From the NCBI GenBank assembly GCA_963739515.1, contig CAVUAO010000002.1, positions 124,001 to 188,000 on the forward strand: a DNA stretch of 64,000 nucleotides. Reading direction: 5' to 3'. The translations under genes were made by a program, and so were the position numbers. The notes under the pieces are model-generated. The model had not been told where the DNA came from and did not search any database. It worked only from the letters and a program-made list of their open reading frames with translations. This document shows, piece after piece, positions 15,187 to 22,776 of this stretch. The number at the start of each line of letters is the position of its first letter. Position 1 is the stretch's first letter. Source of the DNA: JBFYTX01 sp963739515. GTDB lineage: Bacteria; Chloroflexota; Dehalococcoidia; Dehalococcoidales; RBG-16-60-22.

Positions 15187-15628
15187 CTATTTCTTTTTAA
15201 GCGCCTTTCCGCAGGGGAATTCGATGGTGAAGAAGATGGGCTTGGTGATGTTGCGCATCGTGAGAGGGCCGACCTCCATGTTGGCCGGGATGAACATCGC
15301 GCCGCTTCTATTGATGACGTGCTTTTCCCCGCCGATATAGACCTCCATTTCGGCACAGAGGTCGCGGATATTTTCGTAGTTGTAGCAGTAAAACCCGAAG
15401 AAGCGGTCGAACGGCTGGGTGTTGGCGCTCCATGATTTTTTGCTCTTTAGGGCCGCCGGGGAGGAGCCACATGTTCTCGCAGCCGAACTCCGCGTCCTTG
15501 ACCGTCGTCTCGTCGATATAGGCGAGGCGCCTGGTGGTCTTGGCGTTGGGATGCATGTACGCGGGATATTTATAGCCGGGTTTGTCCTTGGTCACGAAGT
15601 TTTTTTCGTATTTTAATTTTTTCGCCAT
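15187..15628 (-). CDS. Cupin-fold protein without metal ligands, paralogue 3 of 6 (frameshifted as assembled)
   Basis: The N-terminal frame (MAKKLKYEKNFVTKDKPGYK to GGPKEQK) joins a downstream frame (SWSANTQPFDRFFGFYCYNY to the lysine-rich end) if one base is removed from a six-base homopolymer at 15436-15441. That gives about 146 residues. In the corrected protein the HxHxxDE motif of the paralogues is replaced by NTQPFDRF and the H-C-P-L motif by MEVGPL, so all usual metal ligands are gone. The rest (AEMEVYIGGEKHVIN, AMFIPAN) aligns well with its relatives. It is 13 bases upstream of paralogue 2, in the same operon. Confidence 0.65.
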
Positions 15629-15662
15629 CAGCGTTTCCTTTCTTTCTCTCGAATCTCGCCGA

Positions 15663-16184
15663 CTAGACGTACTCTCCGCCGGGGCCGATGGTATAGTGGA
15701 AGAAAGAGTCGTCCATGCGCAGTATTCTCAGCGGGCAGTGGGTAACATTGGCCGGGATATAGACGACGAAGCTCTTGGTGAAGACATATTTTTCGTCCTC
15801 CATCCAGAACTCGACCTCCCCCCGCAGGTCTTCCGGGTGCGCGAAGTCCGTCCCGAAGAAGGAGAGCAGTTCGGGGAAGGGGTGCGCGTGCGCCGGGACG
15901 CCCTGGCCGCCCGGCCTTTTGGCCGCCTCTTCCATCTGTTCCTTGGTAAGGACGGGTCGCGGCCGTATGCCGGGCCACTTTTGGCTCCACTGCCAGACCA
16001 TTTCCGAGTAGAAACAGCCGGGCATGACGTTGGCGTCCGTCCAGACGACGTGCTCCAGGCCGCGGTGATAGCCTTCCCACAGCCCATCCCCGATCATGTC
16101 CCGTTCCCACTCCCGGTAGGGCGGGAGCGGCACGTTTTTCTTGAGTTCCGTGCAGATATATTTGTCGTATTTTCCCATGTTCAC
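15663..16184 (-). CDS. Small cupin-fold protein, paralogue 4 of 6
   Basis: At 173 residues this is the longest member. Its metal motif is HAHPFPELLSFFG and its second motif is VVYIPANVTHCPL. A charged stretch of about 25 residues (RPRPVLTKEQMEEAAKRPGG) is inserted before the metal motif. The start may be at the second ATG (MGKYDKYI), which matches the paralogues. A second histidine-containing segment, HRGLEHVVW, lies in the N-terminal half. It is in tandem with paralogues 2, 3 and 5. The function is unknown. Confidence 0.75.
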   Translation of the reverse strand: MNMGKYDKYICTELKKNVPLPPYREWERDMIGDGLWEGYHRGLEHVVWTDANVMPGCFYSEMVWQWSQKWPGIRPRPVLTKEQMEEAAKRPGGQGVPAHAHPFPELLSFFGTDFAHPEDLRGEVEFWMEDEKYVFTKSFVVYIPANVTHCPLRILRMDDSFFHYTIGPGGEYV

Positions 16185-16286
16185 CTTTCCTTTCTTTAGT
16201 TTGTGTAAAAAATATCTTACTAATTCTCTCTTTTTTAAAGCGAGTTTATAATTCTCTAAACCGTTATATCAACATTTTAAACAAGT

Positions 16287-16335
16287 CTGCCCCTCTTTCG
16301 CAAAGAGGGGCCAGGGGAGATTTAGTCTCCTCTTT
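16287..16335. repeat. Short hairpin repeat, family B-like
   Basis: GCCCCTCTTTCGCAAAGAGGGGC is a perfect hairpin (10-bp arms, 3-base loop), followed by CAGGGGAGATTTAGTCTCCTC. It lies within the cupin cluster and may act as a terminator on the minus strand. Confidence 0.5.
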
Positions 16336-16339
16336 CGTT

Positions 16340-16798
16340 TTATTTGTCCGGGTTCCTCCCCGGCATCGCCTTGACGAAGTCGCCGCAGCCGAGCATTATC
16401 GTCATTTCGAGGTGCGGCCGCGTGACCTTTTGCCAGGTGAGCGGTCCGTGTTTGGTCCCCTTGGGGAGGAAAAGCGCCGTCGTCCGGTCGAAAGAAAGCG
16501 GCTGCCCCTCGACGTTGATGGTCATATTAGCCCCGAGCGCTTCCGGATTTTCCGGGTCGCTCCCGATGTGCATCACGATTTCGTCGTAGTTGTGCGCGTG
16601 CTCAAAGACGTACGGATTGGGCGTGGGCACGTCGTAAATCCAGCTCACTTCGATGTAGGTGTTGCTGCCGGGCACGAGCGCGTTGCTCATGTAGGTCATC
16701 GAGGGCACCTGGTGTCCTTTATGTTTGCCCACCAGGTTCACCGCGATTTCATACGCCGGTTTGCGGACGAGGTATTTATTATAATCAGTCCTGGGCAT
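16340..16798 (-). CDS. Small cupin-fold protein, paralogue 5 of 6
   Basis: This is a 152-residue protein with the motifs EHAHNYDEIVMHIG and LFLPKGTKHGPL, where C of the H-C-P-L signature is replaced by G. It starts MPRTDYNKYLVRKPAYE, again with the Y-x-K-Y pattern. It is the most upstream gene of the tandem, separated from paralogue 4 by about 155 bases that include a hairpin repeat, so it may be a separate transcript. The cupin fold and a probable metal site are visible; substrate and reaction are unknown. Confidence 0.75.
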   Translation of the reverse strand: MPRTDYNKYLVRKPAYEIAVNLVGKHKGHQVPSMTYMSNALVPGSNTYIEVSWIYDVPTPNPYVFEHAHNYDEIVMHIGSDPENPEALGANMTINVEGQPLSFDRTTALFLPKGTKHGPLTWQKVTRPHLEMTIMLGCGDFVKAMPGRNPDK

Positions 16799-16915
16799 TG
16801 CTTATATACTCCTTCCACTTGATATCAAGGGAATGAGAGTGAAAACCGATATATACCGATATATTGTTTGATTTTATAACCATTTTGAGAGCCAAGTCAA
16901 TTTTAAACCCCGCCT

Positions 16916-17419
16916 TCACCGCACCGGCACGTAGATGTCCAGCTCGGCGTTCTTGTCCTCCAGTCCCTTGTATCTTTTGCTGTCGTAGTATTCGATAATA
17001 TAGGGATAAGAGCGCTTCAGGCCCGTGTCCGTCAGCCACTGGGTGGCCGCCCTCGAAGGCCAGTCCGACTTTATTTCGTTGCCTTTGAGGGTGAAAACGG
17101 CGTATTTCGTTTCCGGTAATATCCTCGCCACCAGCTCCAGGGGCACGTCCTGAAGCTTTTTCACTGCCACCCCCACGAAAATGTAGTCGTCCTTCTCATT
17201 TTCCTTACCGTCGAAGTCGACCCATACTTCGTAACCGGACTCCGATGCCAGTTGTTTTATCTTACCTTTATTTTTATCGTAGAAGGCGCTGAACCTCTTC
17301 CATAGCTGTCCGATGGCGTTTTGCATCGACCATCCTCCGGCTTCTTTATAAGGATTGCCGTAAAAGTCCATGCCTACCAGGGTGATTTTTTTCTTATTGG
17401 TGACGGTGTACTCTACCAC
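16916..17419 (-). CDS. GyrI-like/AraC effector-binding domain protein
   Basis: This 167-residue stand-alone effector-binding domain resembles the SBMC/GyrI and Rob C-terminal fold. It begins VEYTVTNKKKITLVGMDFYG and has IGQLWKRFSAFYDKN in the first half. DYIFVGVAVKKLQDVP (the typical G-V-V strand) and YAVFTLKGN follow, and the protein ends DAELDIYVPVR-like. Family members bind hydrophobic or cationic small molecules or inhibit gyrase. There is no DNA-binding domain. It lies upstream of the cupin cluster on the same strand, which is consistent with shared small-molecule handling, although no direct link is visible. Confidence 0.75.
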   Translation of the reverse strand: MVEYTVTNKKKITLVGMDFYGNPYKEAGGWSMQNAIGQLWKRFSAFYDKNKGKIKQLASESGYEVWVDFDGKENEKDDYIFVGVAVKKLQDVPLELVARILPETKYAVFTLKGNEIKSDWPSRAATQWLTDTGLKRSYPYIIEYYDSKRYKGLEDKNAELDIYVPVR

Positions 17420-17445
17420 GGGTCTCCTTTACATAATGTATTTTC

Positions 17446-18966
17446 TTACTCTGTTCTTCTCGGTCTATATTGTACCGCCTCTGCCACGTGCTGCGCTTTT
17501 ATCGTCTCACAACTCTCTAGATCGGCGATGGTCAGCGCCAGCTTTAAAATGCGGTGGAAGGCGCGGGCGGAGAGGTAAAGCTGCTTCATGGCGGCCTGCA
17601 GCAGGCTCTGCGCCGTTTCCTCGACGTGGCAGAACTCCCGTATCTCGGTGGGCGTCATCTCGGCGTTGCTGGTGAGTCGCGTCCCCCGGAAGCGTTGGAG
17701 TTGCCGGGAGCGCGCCGCGGTTATCCTGGCTTGTACTTTTTCGGAAGTCTCGCCGAGCCGGTTATCGGTGAGCTTTTCGTAGTCGATATGCGGTACCTCG
17801 ACGAAAATATCCACCCGGTCGATGAACGGCCCGCTGATTCGTCTCTGGTAGCGTGACACGATGCCGGGCGGGCAGGTGCATTTGCGGAAGGGGTCGCCGT
17901 AGTAGCCGCAGGGGCACGGGTTCATCGCCCCCACGAGCATGAAGCTGGCGGGAAATGTTACCCTCCCCTGCGCCCGACTTATCGTCACGACCTTGTCTTC
18001 AAGCGGCTGCCTCAGGACTTCGAGCAGCGAGTGCCCGAACTCCGGCAGCTCATCGAGGAAAAGCACCCCCCGGTGGCTCAGACTTATCTCCCCCGGCTTG
18101 GGGAAGTGCCCCCCGCCCACCAGCCCTGCGTTCGATATCGTATAGTGCGGCGAGCGGAAGGGTCTTTGCCTTACGAGCGGGGTATCTGCCGGCAGCAGCC
18201 CGCTGACGCTGTAAATTTTGGTGACTTCCAGTGCTTCGTCGTTGGTCATCGGCGGTAATATCGATGGCAGCGCGCGGGCGAGCAGTGTCTTGCCGCTCCC
18301 CGGTGGCCCGCACATAATCATGTTGTGTCCCCCCGCCGCCGCCACCTCCAGGGCGCGTTTGACATGCTCCTGCCCTTTAATGTCGGCGAGGTCGGTGGAC
18401 GAAGTCAGCGGCGCCGGCCGGATGGATTTAACGTCAGGTTTAAATTCCGGGGCGGGGATATCGCCGCGCAGGTAGCTGACCAGTTGCGCTAGCGATGTCA
18501 TCGGGATGATTTTCACCCCTTCTATCAACGACGCCTCGACGGCGTCCGCCTCCGGTACGATGACGCTGGCGATGCCTTGGTCGTGGGCCAGGGCTACCAG
18601 CGGCAGGACGCCGTTCGTGTGTCTTAGTCCGCCGTCCAGCGAAAGCTCTCCCAGGAACATGGTGCCGTCGACTTCCCCGCTTACCTGCTCGGAACTTAGG
18701 AGGATGCCCACGGCGATGGGCAGGTCGTACCCCGGCCCCGCTTTCTTGAGGTCGGCCGGCGCCAGGTTCACCACGATGCGTTTCATGGGGAAGGTGCCGC
18801 CGGAGTTGCGTATCGCCGCCCGCACCCTCTCTTTGGCTTCCTGCACGGCGGCGTCCGGCAGGCCGACTATCGTAAAGGCGGGCAGCCCCTGGGATATATC
18901 CACCTCCACCTCGACCACCGCCCCGTCCAGTCCCACGATGGCCCCGCTGCGCACTTTAGCTAGCAT
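17446..18966 (-). CDS. comM: YifB/ComM family Mg-chelatase-like AAA+ ATPase
   Basis: This 506-residue protein starts MLAKVRSGAIVGLDGAVVEV, the conserved family N-terminus; a longer start at 19005 is less likely. A Lon-like S5-fold N-terminal domain is followed by the AAA+ core with Walker A CGPPGSGKTLLARALPSILP and Walker B GVLFLDELPEF. A cysteine-containing MNPCPCGYYGDPFRKCTC segment follows. ComM is a DNA helicase aiding branch migration during natural transformation and recombination. It stands in a single-gene unit. Confidence 0.9.
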   Translation of the reverse strand: MLAKVRSGAIVGLDGAVVEVEVDISQGLPAFTIVGLPDAAVQEAKERVRAAIRNSGGTFPMKRIVVNLAPADLKKAGPGYDLPIAVGILLSSEQVSGEVDGTMFLGELSLDGGLRHTNGVLPLVALAHDQGIASVIVPEADAVEASLIEGVKIIPMTSLAQLVSYLRGDIPAPEFKPDVKSIRPAPLTSSTDLADIKGQEHVKRALEVAAAGGHNMIMCGPPGSGKTLLARALPSILPPMTNDEALEVTKIYSVSGLLPADTPLVRQRPFRSPHYTISNAGLVGGGHFPKPGEISLSHRGVLFLDELPEFGHSLLEVLRQPLEDKVVTISRAQGRVTFPASFMLVGAMNPCPCGYYGDPFRKCTCPPGIVSRYQRRISGPFIDRVDIFVEVPHIDYEKLTDNRLGETSEKVQARITAARSRQLQRFRGTRLTSNAEMTPTEIREFCHVEETAQSLLQAAMKQLYLSARAFHRILKLALTIADLESCETIKAQHVAEAVQYRPRRTE

Positions 18967-19133
18967 TTCAGACGGATTATAGCCTATATCGAGGCCATCT
19001 GGCAAAGTCGCCAGAATTTGTTATAGTTTTGTAATATTTTAGCGTGTTTAACGCATGCCCATGTTATGGGAAATATTGAAAAATAGGTGAAACGGCCGGA
19101 CCGCCGGTCATTAAAATCATAGAGGAGACAGAT

Positions 19134-19319
19134 ATGCCTTACCGTATCGAGTTCCAGAGGTACCACAAAAACGCCAAAGGCGAACCTGCCCCCTGGGTGA
19201 TTGTCAATATGGACCGCGATGAGGTGGTGGGCAGCTCGGAGACGGTGGAAAACGCCGAAGCCAGTGTGCGTGCCCGTATGGCGGCGGAGCATGGCGGATT
19301 CTTGTCCAGGAGGAATTGA
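19134..19319 (+). CDS. Conserved-looking small protein (61 aa)
   Basis: The start ATG has AGAGGAGACAGAT upstream, a strong Shine-Dalgarno. The product is hydrophilic and starts MPYRIEFQRYHKNAKGEPA with PWVIVNMDRDEVVGSSETVE following. It has the feel of a beta-rich single domain. It ends in front of a dense repeat region. No family is recognised and no function can be given. Confidence 0.6.
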   Translation: MPYRIEFQRYHKNAKGEPAPWVIVNMDRDEVVGSSETVENAEASVRARMAAEHGGFLSRRN

Positions 19320-19330
19320 AGCCTTCGATT

Positions 19331-19620
19331 TGTCATTCTGATACCGCGAAGAATCCGTATTAATCAAACCTCACCCCCTTTTCCCCCCGCCCCATCTTGT
19401 CATTCTGAGGAGTCCTTCCGTAAGGAAGGACGACGTGAGAATCCGTTGCCCCATCGTCATTCCCGACCTGATGGGAATCCAGTACCTTATGCGCCTGCTA
19501 TATCTTTCCCCCTTCGTAAGGAGGGATTAAGGCAGTTCTCCCACTCTTAGTCCTTTACCCTCCGCGGCTTGGAGGCGGGCCCCTCCCCAGGAGAGGGGTC
19601 AATAAAAGCGAAGGCACCTC
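19331..19620. repeat. Cluster of intergenic palindromic repeats
   Basis: Several elements are packed together. They are a short family A relic (19331-19357), a family B border (19364-19391), a full family A copy (19398-19445), a TCATTCCCGACCTGATGGGAATCCAG element (19459-19485), a CCCCCTTCGTAAGGAGGGATTAAGG element (19508-19533) and a family B-like GGGCCCCTCC...GGAGAGGGGTC (19578-19603). No coding sequence is seen here. Confidence 0.75.
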
Positions 19621-19659
19621 TCGAATACCGATATTTAACTAAAGAGTAATCAATGATCT

Positions 19660-20470
19660 TCAACCCATTTAAGTATTCGGTTGTTTATTTGGTTCGCCTC
19701 TAATATATTCAGGAGATAGCGTCGTGAAAGGCAGCATGACAACTATACGGTTTTAATACTCCCAAAAGTTTTTGGATTTTTCCGCACCGCTCTCAATATC
19801 CCGCGTCGCTATCGATACCCGCCTGGTCTGCTTGTCGCCGTGTAAAATCAGATCTTTATTGTATGCATTTGCCATAATATCGTTATCATCGTTCGAAGCG
19901 AGAAGAATTCCATGACAAGGATATCAGGTTGATTAAGGCGTAAAATATCGCAGTGTCGCGTTAGCAATTTCTCGGATCAACATGTGGACCGGGCACATGA
20001 TGTACCGGGGATTAATGCACGGCGTGCCATAGTATAACCAGGACAGAGTTCAATTTGATTAATCGGACCGGAGAATAAGTGTGTGCTGGCTAAAATTCCC
20101 TAGTGGGCTTCCACATGAACTCCACCTTGCCTATAGCCCCCTGGCTTCAGGGTCTTGTTGGGACCGTCTAAATTTCGTAAAAATCCGAATTTCGTATCAA
20201 AAGTCTGCCGTTTATCAAGAAAGAGGTCGTGAGTGTCGCCTATAGAAAAGTCCCGCGTCTGGTTAATGGAGGAGGAAATTGCGGCACCACATAATATGTA
20301 CCGGTCGGAGGTGGCTTTAAGATGGACGGTGAATTTCCACGGAGACTATCGTGGGATACAGCGTACTAAATTGGAGCATGTCGTAGAACGTAACGGGGAT
20401 TGAATTCATAGCTGCGCCTGAAGGAATGGCCAAACTGGACAGTGCATTCCCCCTAGCCTTTAGTAAGATT
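19660..20470. other. Gene-poor stretch with possible eroded coding remnants
   Basis: About 800 bases with lower GC than the flanks and no convincing gene. On the minus strand an 81-codon run without a stop (20103-20345, containing NLDGPNKTLKPGGYRQGG) lacks a start codon and continues past isolated stops. A minus-strand tail ending at 19753 reads GDKQTRRVSIATRDIES. On the plus strand a 56-codon frame runs from GTG 20233, with AGAGG upstream, to 20403. These look like pieces of one or more decayed or very divergent genes, but chance open frames cannot be excluded. Confidence 0.3.
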
Positions 20471-20479
20471 TTCCTTATT

Positions 20480-21367
20480 TCAGTCGGCGTACGCCTCGCT
20501 TTCTTTGTCCCCCGTCACCACCTCTATCTCTTTAGCGCTCTTTACCCCCAACCCCAGCTCTACCGCCCTCTTGATCTGGTCCTGCTCGAAGATTTTCCCC
20601 CGGCTCACCTCTGGCGTCGTCCCCAGCAGTCGCAGAATCGCCACCCCCATCGCGTCCATGGCTATTCGGTCGGTGCCGCCCAGCATCACGTCGGCTTTAG
20701 CCCGCGTTCCCACATGCGGTCCCCCGTCCACGAAAGCCTCCACCCCGTCCATGACGATCAGGTCGGTCTTATAGGCCGTGTTAATTTCCGCGATCATTTG
20801 CCGCTGGTACTTCGAGCTGTGCAGCTCGTTCATGTAAGGGTATCCTCCCGCTCCCGGCGGACCCAGACCCGGCGGCACCATGCCTACGGATAGTTTCATC
20901 GATAGTGTGAAATGTCCGCCGAACTGGTGGGTCTTGAGGCAGCACGTGGTCACGATGCTTTCCGCCTCCCGGTAAATCTTGGGGAAGAGGAAGCCGTCCT
21001 TCCAGTGGCTGTCCTTGGGCTTTACCAGGACCCACCCGTCCCGGTCCATCGCCTGAAGGTCGAGGACGTCGAAGCCGAGCTCCTTCGCCATGACGAAGAT
21101 GCCCTTTTTCTCCAGGTTGTCATGGGTGCTGGGTCCGGGCCCGCTCCGCTCCGCCAGCGTTATTTTTTTTGCCCCCATTTCCTTGAGCGTCAGGATGAGC
21201 GCGCGCAGTGTATCGTTATGGGTGGAACCCGGCGCCGGGTCGATGGTATTGAAGTTAGGCTTGAGGACGACCGCCTTGCCCTTTACCGGGTTTATTTTAA
21301 GCAGACCGATGGCTTTTTTCGTGCCTTCCATTCGGTTACTGGTGCGTACTAGGCTTATCTTGGTCAT
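20480..21367 (-). CDS. DUF362 domain-containing protein
   Basis: This 295-residue protein belongs to the DUF362 family, which often accompanies ferredoxin domains. It has VVLKPNFNTIDPAPGSTHNDTLRALI, LAERSGPGPSTH, NTAYKTDLIVMDGVEAFVDG and ADVMLGGTDRIAMDAMGVAILRLLG. No CxxCxxC ferredoxin domain is present, only a CC pair in TTCCLKTHQFGGHFTLSMK. The biochemical role of the family is unknown. It is the last gene of a minus-strand set with the DUF169 and GNAT genes. Confidence 0.85.
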   Translation of the reverse strand: MTKISLVRTSNRMEGTKKAIGLLKINPVKGKAVVLKPNFNTIDPAPGSTHNDTLRALILTLKEMGAKKITLAERSGPGPSTHDNLEKKGIFVMAKELGFDVLDLQAMDRDGWVLVKPKDSHWKDGFLFPKIYREAESIVTTCCLKTHQFGGHFTLSMKLSVGMVPPGLGPPGAGGYPYMNELHSSKYQRQMIAEINTAYKTDLIVMDGVEAFVDGGPHVGTRAKADVMLGGTDRIAMDAMGVAILRLLGTTPEVSRGKIFEQDQIKRAVELGLGVKSAKEIEVVTGDKESEAYAD

Positions 21368-21411
21368 GGCCTTCCCCCTCTTGGTATTTAGTTTCTCATA
21401 ATAATTCTAAG

Positions 21412-22161
21412 TTATTTTATCCTTTTCTGCACCTTCGCCCACGATGGCGTGATGAGGAAGCTCTCTTCCATGTTATCGACCATCCTGGCGAATTTGCTCA
21501 TGGGTGCGGCGAATGTCAGGACGTCCGCCGGTACGAAAGGCCTCGCCGATACGTCGAACATGCCGATGACCGCCCGCGGACGGTCGGATTTCGTCTCTAA
21601 ATAAGGGTACTGGACGATGCTGGCGCAGCCGCTCCCGAACGGCGCTATCACCATGTTCTGCTCCGCTTCGTCGAAGCTGGCCAGCGTAAAAAGCCCCGCC
21701 AGCACATCAGGTCTGGCGTAGAAGATGACCACCTCCGGGTGGTCTTTGGCCTCCAGTTTGTCCCATCTTTTAAAGACGATGTACTTCGCCGGGGCTTTGG
21801 TCGCCGGGGCGTGTTTTTTCATGTACTCCTTGACCATCTCCGGCGTTTTCTTATAACGTTCGCCTTCAAGCTTCCCCGGTATCCCGCACGATAAAAAGTA
21901 TTCGAAGTCGGACATGAGGTCCTCCGCGAAGCCGAGGTATCTTTTCCCGCCGGGGCAACCTACGCTATCGACGCTGAATGCCAGCGACTCCCCTTTCTGT
22001 ATTTTCACCAGCCCCCCGATGATGCACCTCGGCGCGGACCCCGCCTTGACCGCTTCACCGTGGCCTTCTTCGTCGGTGTAGAAAAAGGTGATGGGTGGTT
22101 CGGCGTTGTTAAAGTATTTCTTCCAGAGTGTCAGGAACCTATTTTTAAAAACTGCGTCCAT
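21412..22161 (-). CDS. DUF169 domain-containing protein
   Basis: This 249-residue protein has the family signature PRCIIGGLVKIQKGESLAFSVDS followed by CPGGKRYLGF, and later YARPDVLAGLF, FGSGCASIVQYPY and RAVIGMFDVSARPFVP. DUF169 proteins are common in anaerobes and have no established function. Cysteines in GCPGGKRY and GSGCASI are conserved in the family as remembered. It is adjacent to a DUF362 gene (45 bases), a pairing that may be functional. Confidence 0.88.
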   Translation of the reverse strand: MDAVFKNRFLTLWKKYFNNAEPPITFFYTDEEGHGEAVKAGSAPRCIIGGLVKIQKGESLAFSVDSVGCPGGKRYLGFAEDLMSDFEYFLSCGIPGKLEGERYKKTPEMVKEYMKKHAPATKAPAKYIVFKRWDKLEAKDHPEVVIFYARPDVLAGLFTLASFDEAEQNMVIAPFGSGCASIVQYPYLETKSDRPRAVIGMFDVSARPFVPADVLTFAAPMSKFARMVDNMEESFLITPSWAKVQKRIK

Positions 22162-22162
22162 T

Positions 22163-22669
22163 TTATTTGTCCTCCCGACTTAATTTTTTCCCCCATATAC
22201 TCAGATTGAACGGCCCTTTTCTTTCGTGAGGCAGTTCGGTGAAGCCCAATTTTTTAAAGAGCTTTTGGGCGGGTAGGTTGCCCGCCAGCGTATCGAGAAT
22301 CAGCTCCCGGTATCCCAGCTCTTTCGCCCGCTCTTCGAGCCTTCTCATCATGGCCTCGGCATACCCCTGTCGCTGGCAGTCTTGCCGCACCCTGAGGCGC
22401 TTTAGTTCCCCGCAGGTATCGGTGTTTTTTCGTATTGCCCCTATAACCACTATCTCCCCGTTCTCCGTACCGACCAGGAAGTCCCCCCGGTTCTTTAGAT
22501 ATGCCCCTTCGATGTCGTCAAGGTCGCCATCGATGAAGTGTTCATCGGTGGACGGTACGATACTCTGTTCCTCTTCCGTGAGCGTGTCCCGCATCTGCGT
22601 TATCCCCGCGTAATGCAGTTCTTTCACGGTTTGGTTGTCTTTAGTCTGGTAGCGCCTTATTTTGAGCAT
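22163..22669 (-). CDS. GNAT family N-acetyltransferase
   Basis: From MLKIRRYQTKDNQTVKEL this is a 168-residue GNAT protein. The acetyl-CoA-binding motif A is in LKRLRVRQDCQRQGYAEAMMRRLEERA (R/Q-x-x-G/A type), followed by LILDTLAGNLPAQKLFKKLGF. A TTG-initiated extension back to 22726 is possible, but its N-terminus does not resemble the family. The stop nearly abuts the DUF169 start. The acyl acceptor is unknown. Confidence 0.8.
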   Translation of the reverse strand: MLKIRRYQTKDNQTVKELHYAGITQMRDTLTEEEQSIVPSTDEHFIDGDLDDIEGAYLKNRGDFLVGTENGEIVVIGAIRKNTDTCGELKRLRVRQDCQRQGYAEAMMRRLEERAKELGYRELILDTLAGNLPAQKLFKKLGFTELPHERKGPFNLSIWGKKLSREDK

Positions 22670-22776
22670 TTTCGCTTTTAAAAGCAGTGTGTTAATAGTA
22701 TTAGCTTTCAGGCTGTTCTCCGTCAAGTCGCGACTGATTGCACATTTGACCCGTTTGCCTGATAATATAACTGTCC

